Source: Arenicola marina (taxonomy: Eukaryota; Annelida; Polychaeta; Arenicolidae). Taken from it: a DNA stretch of 64,000 nucleotides. The position numbers and the translations under genes were made by a program. The stretch spans positions 1 to 64,000 of the forward strand of contig OZ025264.1 of assembly GCA_964019135.1 (NCBI GenBank). Reading direction: 5' to 3'. This document shows, piece after piece, positions 21,641 to 35,619 of the stretch (position 1 is its first letter; the number at the start of each line of letters is the position of its first letter). Under the pieces are notes generated by a model. That model ran no database searches, was not told where the DNA came from, and saw nothing but the letters and a program-made list of their open reading frames with translations.

Positions 21641-24600
21641 CTCCTTGACCTGTCTGATCTGTCAGTAATCACCCCGGAACCCCTCCTTGACCTCTCTGAT
21701 CTGTCAGTAATCACCCCGGAACCCCTCCTTGACCTGTCTGATCTGTCAGTAATCACCCGGGAACCCCTCCTTGACCTGTCTGATCTGTCTGTAATCACCC
21801 CGGAACCCCTCCTTGACCTGTCTGATCTGTCAGTAATCACCCCGGAACCCCTCCTTGACCTGTCTGATCTGTCAGTAATCACCCCGGAACCCCTCCTTGA
21901 CCTGTCTGATCTGTCAGTAATCACCCCGGAACCCCTCCTTGACCTGTCTGATCTGTCAGTAATCACCCCGGAACCCCTCCTTGACCTGTCTGATCTGTCA
22001 GTAATCACCCCGGAACCACTCCTTGACCTCTCTGATCTGTCAGTAATCACCCCGGAACCCCTCCTTGACCTGTCTGATCTGTCAGTAATCACCCCGGAAC
22101 CCCTCCTTGGCCTGTCTGATCTGTCAGTAATCACCCCGGAATCCCTCCTTGACCTGTCTGATCTGTCAGTAATCACCCCGGAACCCCTCCTTGAACTGTC
22201 TGATCTGTCAGTAATCACCCCGGAACCCCTCCTTGACCTGTCTGATCTGTCAGTAATCACCCCGGAACCCCTCCTTGACCTGTCTGATCTGTCAGTAATC
22301 ACCCCGGAACCCCTCCTTGACCTGTCTGATCTGTCAGTAATCACCCCGGAATCCCTCCTTGACCTGTCTGATCTGTCAGTAATCACCCCGGAACCCCTCC
22401 TTGACCTGTCTGATCTGTCAGTAATCACCCCGGAACCCCTCCTTGACCTGTCTGATCTGTCAGTAATCACCCCGGAACCCCTCCTTGGCCTGTCTGATCT
22501 GTCAGTAATCACCCCGGAACCCCTCCTTGACCTGTCTGATCTGTCAGTAATCACCCCGGAACCCCTCCTTGACCTGTCTGATCTGTCAGTAATCACCCCG
22601 GAACCCCTCCTTGGCCTGTCTGATCTGTCAGTAATCACCCCGGAATCCCTCCTTGAACTGTTTGATCTGTCAGTAATCACCCCGGAACCCCTCCTTGACC
22701 TGTCTGATCTGTCAGTAATCACCCCGGAACCCCTCCTTGACCTGTCTGATCTGTCAGTAATCACCCCGGAACCCCTCCTTGGCCTGTCTGATCTGTCAGT
22801 AATCACCCCGGAACCCCTCCTTGACCTGTCTGATCTATCAGTAATCACCCCGGAACCCCTCCTTGAACTGTCTGATCTGTCAGTAATCACCCCGGAACCC
22901 CTCCTTGACCTGTCTGATCTGTCAGTAATCACCCCGGAACCCCTCCTTGACCTGTCTGATCTGTCAGTAATCACCCCGGAACCCGTCCTTGACCTGTCTG
23001 ATCTGTCAGTAATCACCCCGGAACCCCTCCTTGACCTGTCTGATCTGTCAGTAATCACCCCGGAACCCCTCCTTGACCTGTCTGATCTGTCAGTAATCAC
23101 CCTGGAACCCCTCCTTGACCTGTCTGATCTGTCAGTAATCACCCCGGAACCCCTCCTTGACCTGTCTGATCTGTCAGTAATCACCCCGGAACCCCTCCTT
23201 GACCTGTCTGATCTGTCAGTAATCACCCCGGAACCCCTCCTTGGCCTGTCTGATCTGTCAGTAATCACCCCGGAACCCCTCCTTGACCTGTCTGATCTGT
23301 CAGTAATCACCCCGGAACCCCTCCTTGACCTGTCTGATCTGTCAGTAATCACCCCGGAACCCCTCCTTGACCTGTCTGATCTGTCAGTAATCACCCCGGA
23401 ACCCCTCCTTGACCTGTCTGATCTGTCAGTAATCACCCCGGAACCCCTCCTTGGCCTGTCTGATCTGTCAGTAATCACCCCGGAACCCCTCCTTGACCTG
23501 TCTGATCTGTCAGTAATCACCCCGGAACCCCTCCTTGACCTGTCTGATCTGTCAGTAATCACCCCGGAACCCCTCCTTGACCTGTCTGATCTGTCAGTAA
23601 TCACCCTGGAATCCCTCCTTGACCTGTCGGATCTGTCAGTAATCACCCCGGAACCCCTCCTTGACCTGTCTGATCTGTCAGTAATCACCCCGGAACCCCT
23701 CCTTGACCTGTCTGATCTGTCAGTAATCACCCCGGAACCCCTCCTTGACCTGTCTGATCTGTCAGTAATCACCCCGGAACCCCTCCTTGACCTGTCTGAT
23801 CTGTCAGTAATCACCCCGGAACCCCTCCTTGACCTCTCTGATCTGTCAGTAATCACCCCGGAACCCCTCCTTGACCTCTCTGATCTGTCAGTAATCACCC
23901 CGGAACCCCTCCTTGACCTGTCTGATCTGTCAGTAATCACCCCGGAACCCCTCCTTGACCTCTCTGATCTGTCAGTAATCACCCCGGAACCCCTCCTTGA
24001 CCTGTCTAATCTGTCAGTAATCACACCGGAACCCCTCCTTGACCTGTCTGATCTGTCAGTAATCACCCCGGAATCCCTCCTTGACCTGTCTGATCTGTCA
24101 GTAATCACCCCGGAACCCCTCCTTGACCTGTCTGATCTGTCAGTAATCACCCCGGAACCCCTCCTTGACCTCTCTGATCTGTCAGTAATCACCCCGGAAC
24201 CCCTCCTTGACCTGTCTGATCTGTCAGTAATCACCCCGGAACCCCTCCTTGACCTGTCTGATCTGTCAGTAATCACCCCGGAACCCCTCCTTGACCTGTC
24301 TGATCTGTCAGTAATCACCCCGGAATCCCTCCTTGACCTGTCTGATCTGTCAGTAATCACCCCGGAACCCCTCCTTGACCTGTCTGATCTGTCAGTAATC
24401 ACCCCGGAACCCCTCCTTGACCTGTCTGATCTGTCAGTAATCACCCCGGAATCCCTCCTTGACCTGTCTGATCTGTCAGTAATCACCCCAGAACCCCTCC
24501 TTGGTCTGTCTGATCTGTCAGTAATCACCCCGGAACCCCTCCTTGACCTGTCTGATCTGTCAGTAATCACCCCGGAACCCCTCCTTGACCTGTCTGATCT

Positions 24601-27600
24601 GTCAGTAATCACCCCGGAACCCCTCCTTGACCTGTCTGATCTGTCAGTAATCACCCCGGAACCCCTCCTTGACCTGTCTGATCTGTCAGTAATCACCCCG
24701 GAATCCCTCCTTGACCTGTCTGATCTGTCAGTAATCACCCCGGAACCCCTCCTTGACCTGTCTGATCTGTCAGTAATCACCCCGGAACCCCTCCTTGACC
24801 TGTCTGATCTGTCAGTAATCACCCCGGAACCCCTCCTTGACCTGTCTGATCTGTCAGTAATCACCCCGGAACCCCTCCTTGACCTGTCTGATCTGTCAGT
24901 AATCACCCCGGAACCCCTCCTTGACCTGTCTGATCTGTCAGTAATCACCCCGGAACCCCTCCTTGACCTGTCTGATCTGTCAGTAATCACCCCGGAACCC
25001 CTCCTTGACCTCTCTGATCTGTCAGTAATCACCCCGGAACCCCTCCTTGACCTGTCTGATCTGTCAGTAATCACACCGGAACCCCTCCTTGACCTGTCTG
25101 ATCTGTCAGTAATCACCCCGGAACCCCTCCTTGACCTGTCTGATCTGTCAGTAATCACCCCGGATCCCCTCCTTGACCTGTCTGATCTGTCAGTAATCAC
25201 CCCGGAACCCCTCCTTGACCTGTCTGATCTGTCAGTAATCACCCCGGAACCCCTCCTTGACCTGTCTGATCTGTCAGTAATCACCCCGGAACCCCTCCTT
25301 GACCTGTCTGATCTGTCAGTAATCACCCCGGAACCCCTCCTTGACCTGTCTGATCTGTCAGTAATCACCCCGGAACCCCTCCTTGACCTGTCTGATCTGT
25401 CAGTAATCACCCCGGAACCCCTCCTTGACCTGTCTGATCTGTCAGTAATCACCCCGGAACCCCTCCTTGACCTGTCTGATCTGTCAGTAATCACCCCGGA
25501 ACCCCTCCTTGACCTGTCTGATCTGTCAGTAATCACCCCGGAACCCCTCCTTGACCTGTCTGATCTGTCAGTAATCACCCCGGAATCCCTCCTTGACCTG
25601 TCTGATCTGTCAGTAATCACCCCAGAACCCCTCCTTGACCTGTCTGATCTGTCAGTAATCACCCCGGAACCCCTCCTTGACCTGTCTGATCTGTCAGTAA
25701 TCACCCCGGAACCCCTCCTTGACCTGTCTGATCTGTCAGTAATCACCCCGGAACCCCTCCTTGGCCTGTCTGATCTGTCAGTAATCACCCCGGAATCCCT
25801 CCTTGACCTGTCTGATCTGTCAGTAATCACCCCGGAATCCCTCCTTGAACTGTCTGATCTGTCAGTAATCACCCCGGAACCCCTCCTTGGTCTGTCTGAT
25901 CTGTCAGTAATCACCCCGGAACCCCTCCTTGACCTGTCTGATCTGTCAGTAATCACCCCGGAACCCCTCCTTGACCTGTCTGATCTGTCAGTAATCACCC
26001 CGGAACCCCTCCTTGACCTGTCTGATCTGTCAGTAATCACCCCGGAACCCCTCCTTGACCTGTCTGATCTGTCAGTAATCACCCCGGAACCCCTCCTTGA
26101 CCTCTCTGATCTGTCAGTAATCACCCCGGAACCCCTCCTTGACCTGTCTGATCTGTCAGTAATCACACCGGAACCCCTCCTTGACCTGTCTGATCTGTCA
26201 GTAATCACCCCGGAACCCCTCCTTGACCTGTCTGATCTGTCAGTAATCACCCCGGATCCCCTCCTTGACCTGTCTGATCTGTCAGTAATCACCCCGGAAC
26301 CCCTCCTTGACCTGTCTGATCTGTCAGTAATCACCCCGGAACCCCTCCTTGACCTGTCTGATCTGTCAGTAATCACCCCGGAATCCCTCCTTGACCTGTC
26401 TGATCTGTCAGTGATCACCCCGGAACCCCTCCTTGACCTGTCTGATCTGTCAGTAATCACCCCGGAACCCCTCCTTGACCTGTCTGATCTGTCAGTAATC
26501 ACCCCGGAATCCCTCCTTGACCTGTCTGATCTGTCAGTAATCACCCCAGAACCCCTCCTTGGTCTGTCTGATCTGTCAGTAATCACCCCGGAACCCCTCC
26601 TTGACCTGTCTGATCTGTCAGTATTCACCCCGGAACCCCTCCTTGACCTGTCTGATCTGTCAGTAATCACCCCGGAACCCCTCCTTGACCTGTCTGATCT
26701 GTCAGTAATCACCCCGGAATCCCTCCTTGACCTGTCTGATCTGTCTGTAATCACCCCGGAACCCCTCCTTGACCTGTCTGATCTGTCAGTAATCACCCCG
26801 GAACCCCTCCTTGACCTGTCTGATCTGTCAGTAATCACCCCGGAACCCCTCCTTGACCTGTCTGATCTGTCTGTAATCACCCCGGAACCCCTCCTTGACC
26901 TGTCTGATCTGTCAGTAATCACCCCGGAACCCCTCCTTGACCTGTCTGATCTGTCAGTAATCACCCCGGAACCCCTCCTTGACCTGTCTGATCTGTCAGT
27001 AATCACCCCGGAACCCCTCCTTGACCTGTCTGATCTGTCTGTAATCACCCCGGAACCCCTCCTTGACCTGTCTGATCTGTCAGTAATCACCCCGGAACCC
27101 CTCCTTGACCTGTCTGATCTGTCAGTAATCACCCCGGAACCCCTCCTTGACCTGTCTGATCTGTCAGTATTCACCCCGGAACCCCTCCTTGACCTCTCTG
27201 ATCTGTCAGTAATCACCCCGGAACCCCTCCTTGACCTGTCTGATCTGTCAGTAATCACCCCGGAACCCCTCCTTGACCTGTCTGATCTGTCTGTAATCAC
27301 CCCGGAACCCCTCCTTGACCTGTCTGATCTGTCAGTAATCACCCCGGAACCCCTCCTTGACCTGTCTGATCTGTCAGTAATCACCCCGGAACCCCTCCTT
27401 GACCTGTCTGATCTGTCAGTAATCACCCCGGAACCCCTCCTTGACCTGTCTGATCTGTCAGTAATCACCCCGGAACCCCTCCTTGAACTGTCTGATCTGT
27501 CAGTAATCACCCCGGAACCCCTCCTTGACCTGTCTGATCTGTCAGTAATCACCCCGGAACCCCTCCTTGACCTGTCTGATCTGTCAGTAATCACCCCGGA

Positions 27601-28368
27601 ACCCCTCCTTGACCTGTCTGATCTGTCAGTAATCACCCCGGAATCCCTCCTTGACCTGTCTGATCTGTCAGTAATCACCCCGGAACCCCTCCTTGACCTG
27701 TCTGATCTGTCAGTAATCACCCCGGAACCCCTCCTTGACCTGTCTGATCTGTCAGTAATCACCCCGGAACCCCTCCTTGGCCTGTCTGATCTGTCAGTAA
27801 TCACCCCGGAACCCCTCCTTGACCTGTCTGATCTGTCAGTAATCACCCCGGAACCCCTCCTTGACCTGTCTGATCTGTCAGTAATCACCCCGGAACCCCT
27901 CCTTGGCCTGTCTGATCTGTCAGTAATCACCCCGGAATCCCTCCTTGAACTGTTTGATCTGTCAGTAATCACCCCGGAACCCCTCCTTGACCTGTCTGAT
28001 CTGTCAGTAATCACCCCGGAACCCCTCCTTGACCTGTCTGATCTGTCAGTAATCACCCCGGAACCCCTCCTTGACCTGTCTGATCTGTCAGTAATCACCC
28101 CGGAACCCCTCCTTGGCCTGTCTGATCTGTCAGTAATCACCCCGGAATCCCTCCTTGACCTGTCTGATCTGTCAGTAATCACCCCGGAACCCCTCCTTGA
28201 CCTGTCTGATCTGTCAGTAATCACCCCGGAACCCCTCCTTGATCTGTCTGATCTGTCAGTAATCACCCCGGAACCCGTCCTTGACCTGTCTGATCTGTCA
28301 GTAATCACCCCGGAATCCCTCCTTGACCTCTCTGATCTGTCAGTAATCACCCCGGAACCCCTCCTTGG

Positions 28369-29417
28369 CCTGTCTGATCTGTCAGTAATCACCCCGGAAC
28401 CCCTCCTTGACCTGTCTGATCTGTCAGTAATCACCCCGGAACCCCTCCTTGACCTGTCTGATCTGTCAGTAATCACCCCGGAACCCCTCCTTGACCTGTC
28501 TGATCTGTCAGTAATCACCCCGGAACCCCTCCTTGACCTGTCTGATCTGTCAGTAATCACCCCGGAACCCCTCCTTGACCTGTCTGATCTGTCAGTAATC
28601 ACCCCGGAACCCCTCCTTGACCTGTCTGATCTGTCAGTAATCACCCCGGAACCCCTCCTTGACCTGTCTGATCTGTCAGTAATCACCCCGGAACCCCTCC
28701 TTGACCTGTCTGATCTGTCAGTAATCACCCCGGAACCCCTCCTTGACCTGTCTGATCTGTCAGTAATCACCCCGGAACCCCTCCTTGACCTGTCTGATCT
28801 GTCAGTAATCACCCCGGAACCCCTCCTTGACCTGTCTGATCTGTCAGTAATCACCCCGGAACCCCTCCTTGACCTGTCTGATCTGTCAGTAATCACCCCG
28901 GAACCCCTCCTTGACCTGTCTGATCTGTCAGTAATCACCCCGGAACCCCTCCTTGACCTGTCTGATCTGTCAGTAATCACCCCGGAACCCCTCCTTGACC
29001 TGTCTGATCTGTCAGTAATCACCCCGGAACCCCTCCTTGACCTGTCTGATCTGTCAGTAATCACCCCGGAACCCCTCCTTGACCTGTCTGATCTGTCAGT
29101 AATCACCCCGGAACCCCTCCTTGACCTGTCTGATCTGTCAGTAATCACCCCGGAACCCCTCCTTGACCTGTCTGATCTGTCAGTAATCACCCCGGAACCC
29201 CTCCTTGACCTGTCTGATCTGTCAGTAATCACCCCGGAACCCCTCCTTGACCTGTCTGATCTGTCAGTAATCACCCCGGAACCCCTCCTTGACCTGTCTG
29301 ATCTGTCAGTAATCACCCCGGAACCCCTCCTTGACCTGTCTGATCTGTCAGTAATCACCCCGGAACCCCTCCTTGACCTGTCTGATCTGTCAGTAATCAC
29401 CCCGGAACCCCTCCTTG
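28369..29417. repeat. Perfectly homogeneous block of 24 identical 42-bp units
   Basis: Between the GGCC variants at 28368 and 29418 (1,050 bases apart, exactly 25 units) every unit reads as the consensus with no substitution that I can see. Elsewhere in the array variant units occur every one to four monomers. This points to a very recent local expansion or conversion from one monomer, or to collapsed or extended assembly there. Confidence 0.85.
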
Positions 29418-30943
29418 GCCTGTCTGATCTGTCAGTAATCACCCCGGAACCCCTCCTTGACCTGTCTGATCTGTCAGTAATCACCCCGGAACCCCTCCTT
29501 GACCTGTCTGATCTGTCAGTAATCACCCCGGAACCCCTCCTTGACCTGTCTGATCTGTCAGTAATCACCCCGGAACCCCTCCTTGGCCTGTCTGATCTGT
29601 CAGTAATCACCCCGGAACCCCTCCTTGACCTGTCTGATCTGTCAGTAATCACCCCGGAACCCCTCCTTGACCTGTCTGATCTGTCAGTAATCACCCCGGA
29701 ACCCCTCCTTGACCTGTCTGATCTGTCAGTAATCACCCCGGAACCCCTCCTTGACCTGTCTGATCTGTCAGTAATCACCCCGGAACCCCTCCTTGACCTG
29801 TCTGATCTGTCAGTAATCACCCCGGAACCCCTCCTTGGCCTGTCTGATCTGTCAGTAATCACCCCGGAACCCCTCCTTGACCTGTCTGATCTGTCAGTAA
29901 TCACCCCGGAACCCCTCCTTGACCTGTCTGATCTGTCAGTAATCACCCTGGAATCCCTCCTTGACCTGTTTGATCTGTCAGTAATCACCCCGGAACCCCT
30001 CCTTGACCTGTTTGATCTGTCAGTAATCACCCCGGAACCCCTCCTTGACCTATCTGTTCTGTCAGTAATCACCCCGGAACCCCTCCTTGAACTGTTTGAT
30101 CTGTCAGTAATCACCCCGGAACCCCTCCTTGACCTGTCTGATCTGTCAGTAATCACCCCGGAACCCCTCCTTGACCTGTCTGATCTGTCAGTAATCACCC
30201 CGGAACCCCTCCTTGAACTGTTTGATCTGTCAGTAATCACCCCGGAACCCCTCCTTGACCTCTCTGATCTGTCAGTAATCACCCCGGAACCCCTCCTTGA
30301 CCTGTCTAATCTGTCAGTAATCACACCGGAACCCCTCCTTGACCTGTCTGATCTGTCAGTAATCACCCCGGAACCCCTCCTTGACCTGTCTGATCTGTCA
30401 GTAATCACCCCGGAACCCCTCCTTGACCTGTCTAATCTGTCAGTAATCACCCCGGAACCCCTCCTTGAACTGTCTGATCTGTCAGTAATCACACCGGAAC
30501 CCCTCCTTGACCTGTCTAATCTGTCAGTAATCACACCGGAACCCCTCCTTGACCTGTCTGATCTGTCAGTAATCACCCCGGAACCCCTCCTTGACCTGTC
30601 TGATCTGTCAGTAATCACCCCGGAACCCCTCCTTGACCTGTCTAATCTGTCAGTAATCACACCGGAACCCCTCCTTGACCTGTCTGATCTGTCAGTAATC
30701 ACCCCGGAACCCCTCCTTGACCTGTCTGATCTGTCAGTAATCACCCCGGAACCCCTCCTTGACCTGTCTAATCTGTCAGTAATCACCCCGGAACCCCTCC
30801 TTGACCTGTCTGATCTGTCAGTAATCACCCCGGAACCCCTCCTTGACCTGTCTGATCTGTCAGTAATCACCCCGGAACCCCTCCTTGACCTGTCTGATCT
30901 GTCAGTAATCACCCCGGAACCCATCCTTGACCTGTCTGATCTG

Positions 30944-33058
30944 TCAGTAATCACCCCGGAACCCATCCTTGACCTGTCTGATCTGCCAGTAATCATCCCC
31001 GGAACACCTCCTTGACCTGTCTGATCTGTCAGTAATCACCCCGGAACCCCTCCTTGACCTGTCTGATCTGTCAGTAATCACCCCGGAACCCCTCCTTGAC
31101 CTGTCTGATCTGTCAGTAATCACCCCGGAACCCCTCCTTGACCTGTCTGATCTGTCAGTAATCACACCGGAACCCCTCCTTGACCTGTCTGATCTGTCAG
31201 TAATCACCCCGGAACCCCTCCTTGACCTGTCTGATCTGTCAGTAATCACCCCGGAACCCCTCCTTGACCTGTCTGATCTGTCAGTAATCACCCCGGAACC
31301 CCTCCTTGAACTGTCTGATCTGTCAGTAATCACCCCGGAACCCCTCCTTGACCTGTCTGATCTGTCAGTAATCACCCCGGAACCCCTCCTTGACCTGTCT
31401 GATCTGTCAGTAATCACCCCGGAACCCCTCCTTGACCTGTCTGATCTGTCAGTAATCACCCCGGAACCCCTCCTTGAACTGTCTGATCTGTCAGTAATCA
31501 CCCCGGAACCCATCCTTGACCTGTCTGATCTGCCAGTAATCATCCCCGGAACACCTCCTTGACCTGTCTGATCTGTCAGTAATCACCCCGGAACCCCTCC
31601 TTGACCTGTCTGATCTGTCAGTAATCACCCCGGAACCCCTCCTTGACCTGTCTGATCTGTCAGTAATCACCCCGGAACCCCTCCTTGACCTGTCTGATCT
31701 GTCAGTAATCACCCCGGAACCCCTCCTTGACCTGTCTGATCTGTCAGTAATCACACCGGAACCCCTCCTTGACCTGTCTGATCTGTCAGTAATCACCCCG
31801 GAACCCCTCCTTGACCTGTCTGATCTGTCAGTAATCACCCCGGAACCCCTCCTTGACCTGTCTGATCTGTCAGTAATCACCCCGGAACCCCTCCTTGAAC
31901 TGTCTGATCTGTCAGTAATCACCCCGGAACCCCTCCTTGACCTGTCTGATCTGTCAGTAATCACCCCGGAACCCCTCCTTGACCTGTCTGATCTGTCAGT
32001 AATCACCCCGGAACCCCTCCTTGACCTGTCTGATCTGTCAGTAATCACCCCGGAACCCCTCCTTGACCTGTCTGATCTATCAGTAATCACCCTGGAATCC
32101 CTCCTTGACCTGTCTGATCTGTCAGTAATCACCCCGGAACCCCTCCTTGACCTGTCTGATCTGTCAGTAATCACCCCGGAACCCATCCTTGACCTGTCTG
32201 ATCTGCCAGTAATCATCCCCGGAACACCTCCTTGACCTGTCTGATCTGTCAGTAATCACCCCGGAACCCCTCCTTGACCTGTCTGATCTGTCAGTAATCA
32301 CCCCGGAACCCCTCCTTGAACTGTCTGATCTGTCAGTAATCACCCCGGAACCCCTCCTTGAACTGTCAGACCTGTCAGTAATCACCCCGGAACCCCTCCT
32401 TGACCTGTCTGATCTGTCAGTAATCACCCCGGAACCCCTCCTTGACCTGTCTGATCTGTCAGTAATCACCCCGGAACCCCTCCTTGACCTGTCTGATCTG
32501 TTAGTAATCACCCCGGAACCCCTCCTTGACCTATCTGTTCTGTCAGTAATCACCCCGGAACCCCTCCTTGACCTGTCTGATCTGTCAGTAATCACCCCGG
32601 AACCCCTCCTTGACCTGTCTGATCTGCCAGTAATCATCCCCGGAACCCCTCCTTGACCTGTCTGATCTGTCAGTAATCACCCCGGAACCCCTCCTTGACC
32701 TGTCTGATCTGTCAGTAATCACCCCGGAACCCCTCCTTGACCTGTCTGATCTGTCAGTAATCACCCCGGAACCCCTCCTTGAACTGTCTGATCTGTCAGT
32801 AATCACCCCGGAACCCCTCCTTGAACTGTCTGATCTGTCAGTAATCACCCCGGAACCCCTCCTTGACCTGTCTGATCTGTCAGTAATCACCCCGGAACCC
32901 CTCCTTGACCTGTCTGATCTGTCAGTAATCACCCCGGAACCCCTCCTTGACCTGTCTGATCTGTCAGTAATCACCCCGGAACCCCTCCTTGACCTATCTG
33001 TTCTGTCAGTAATCACCCCGGAACCCCTCCTTGACCTGTCTGATCTGCCAGTAATCAT
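30944..33058. repeat. Higher-order repeats punctuated by 43-bp marker units
   Basis: A marker with GCCAGTAATCATCCCCGG, one base longer than the normal unit, occurs near 30990, 31537, 32210, 32631 and 33052. Intervals are 547, 673, 421 and 421 bases, equal to 13, 16, 10 and 10 units of 42 plus one base. The three leftmost markers also share ACACCTCC and a preceding CATCCTTGACC unit. The extra base shifts the reverse frame and creates an ATG, so each marker ends one repeat-derived frame and opens the next with a 53-base overlap. Confidence 0.9.
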
Positions 33059-33639
33059 CCCCGGAACCCCTCCTTGACCTGTCTGATCTGTCAGTAATCA
33101 CCCCGGAACCCCTCCTTGACCTGTTTGATCTGTCAGTAATCACCCCGGAACCCCTCCTTGACCTGTCTGATCTGTCAGTAATCACCCCGGAACCCCTCCT
33201 TGACCTGTCTGATCTGTCAGTAATCACCCCGGAACCCCTCCTTGAACTGTTTGATCTGTCAGTAATCACCCCGGAACCCCTCCTTGACCTGTCTGATCTG
33301 TCAGTAATCACCCCGGAACCCCTCCTTGACCTGTCTGATCTGTCAGTAATCACCCCGGAACCCCTCCTTGACCTGTCTGATCTGTCAGTAATCACCCCGG
33401 AACCCCTCCTTGACCTGTTTGATCTGTCAGTAATCACCCCGGAACCCCTCCTTGACCTCTCTGATCTGTCAGTAATCACCCCGGAACCCCTCCTTGACCT
33501 GTTTGATCTGTCAGTAATCACCCCGGAACCCCTCCTTGACCTGTCTGATCTGTCAGTAATCACCCCGGAACCCCTCCTTGAACTGTCTGATCTGTCAGTA
33601 ATCACCCCGGAACCCCTCCTTGACCTGTCTGATCTGTCA

Positions 33640-34866
33640 GTAATCACCCCGGAACCGCTCCTTGACCTGTCTGATCTGACAGTAATCACCCCGGAACCCC
33701 TCCTTGACCTGTCTGATCCGCCAGTAATCACCCCGGAACCCCTCCTTGACCTGTCTGATCTGTCAGTAATCACCCCGGAACCCCTCTCTGACCTGTCTGT
33801 GTCTGTCAGTAATCACCCCGGAACCCCTCCTTGACCTGTCTGATCTGTCAGTAATCACCCCGGAACCCCTCGTTGACCTGTCTGATCTGTCAGTAATCAC
33901 CCCGGAACCCCTCCTTGACCTGTCTGATCTGTCAGTTATCACCCCGGAACCCCTCCTTGAACTGTCTGATCTGTCAGTAATCACCCCGGAACCCCTCCTT
34001 GACCTGTCGGATCTGTCAGTAATCACCCCGGAACCGCTGCTTGACCTGTCTGATCTGACAGTAATCACCCCGGAACCCCTCCTTGACCTGTCTGATCCGC
34101 CAGTAATCACCCCGGAACCCCTCCTTGACCTGTCTGATCTGTCAGTAATTACCCCGGAACCGCTCCTTGACCTGTCTGATCTGACAGTAATCACCCCGGA
34201 ACCCCTCCTTGACCTGTCTGATCCGCCAGTAATCACCCCGGAACCCCTCCTTGACCTGTCTGATCTGTCAGTAATCACCCCGGAACCCCTCCTTGACCTG
34301 TCTGATCTGCCAGTATTCACCCCGGAACCCCTCCTTGACCTGTCTGATCTGTCAGTAATCATCCCGGAACCCCTCCTTGACCTGTCTGATCTGTCAGTAA
34401 TCACCCCGGAACCCCTCCTTGACCTGTTTGATCTGTCAGTAATCACCCCGGAACCCCTCCTTGACCTGTCTGATCCGCCAGTAATCGCCCCGGAACCCCT
34501 CCTTGACCTGTCTGATCTGTCAGTAATCACCCCGGAACCCCTCCTTGAACTGTCTGATCTGTCAGTAATCACCCCGGAACCCCTCCTTGACCTGTGTGAT
34601 CTGCCAGTAATCACCCAGGAACCCCTCCTTGACCTGTCTGATCTGCCAGTAATCACCCCGGAAGCCCTCCTTGACCTGTCTGCTCCGCCAGTAATCACCC
34701 CGGAACCCCTCCTTGACCTGTCTGATCTGTCAGTAATCACCCCGGAACCCCTCCTTGACCTGTCTGATCTGCCAGTAATCACCCCGGAACCCCTCCTTGA
34801 CCTGTCTGCTCCGCCAGTAATCACCCCGGAACCCCTCCTTGACCTGTCTGATCTGTCAGTAATCAT
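33640..34866. repeat. More diverged subdomain of the 42-bp array
   Basis: Units here carry variants rare elsewhere: GATCCGCCAG, GCTCCGCCAG, CTGACAGTAAT, CTGCCAGT and ACCGCTCC. An irregular stretch with TCTCTGACC and GTGTCTGTCAG lies at about 33784-33810. A block of this type is copied at about 37480-37640. The higher diversity suggests an older, less homogenised part of the array. Confidence 0.75.
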
Positions 34867-35619
34867 CCCCGGAACCCCTCCTTGACCTGTCTGATCTGTC
34901 AGTAATCACCCCGGAACCCCTCCTTGATCTGTCTGATCTGTCAGTAATCACCCCGGAACCCCTCCTTGATCTGTCTGATCTGTCAGTAATCACCCCGGAA
35001 CCCCTCCTTGACCTGTCTGATCTGTCAGTATTCACCCCGGAACCCCTCCTTGACCTGTCTGATCTGTCAGTAATCACCCCGGAACCCCTCCTTGACCTGT
35101 CTGATCTGTCAGTAATCACCACGGAACCCCTCCTTGACCTGTCTGATCTGTCAGTAATCACCCCGGAACCCCTCCTTGACCTGTCTGATCTGTCAGTAAT
35201 CACCCCGGAACCCCTCCTTGACCTGTCTGATCTGTCAGTAATCACCCCGGAACCCCTCCTTGACCTGTCTGATCTGTCAGTAATCACCCCGGAACCCCTC
35301 CTTGACCTGTCTGATCTGTCAGTAGTCACCCCGGAACCCCTCCTTGACCTGTCTGATCTGTCAGTAATCACCCCGGAACCCCTCCTTGACCTGTCTGATC
35401 TGTCAGTAATCACCCCGGAACCCCTCCTTGACCTGTCTGATCTGTCAGTAATCACCCCGGATCCCCTCCTTGACCTGTCTGATCTGTCAGTAATCACCCC
35501 GGAACCCCTCCTTGACCTGTCTGATCTGTCAGTAATCACCCCGGAACCCCTCCTTGACCTGTCTGATCTGTCAGTAATCACCCCGGAACCCCTCCTTGAC
35601 CTGTCTGATCTGTCAGTAA

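Noticed and set aside
14650-31015. Giant repetitive protein gene on either strand
   Set aside because: Open frames follow from a stop-free 42-bp unit. They exist on both strands, begin and end inside the array at chance ATGs or one-base insertions, and variants are not biased to third codon positions.
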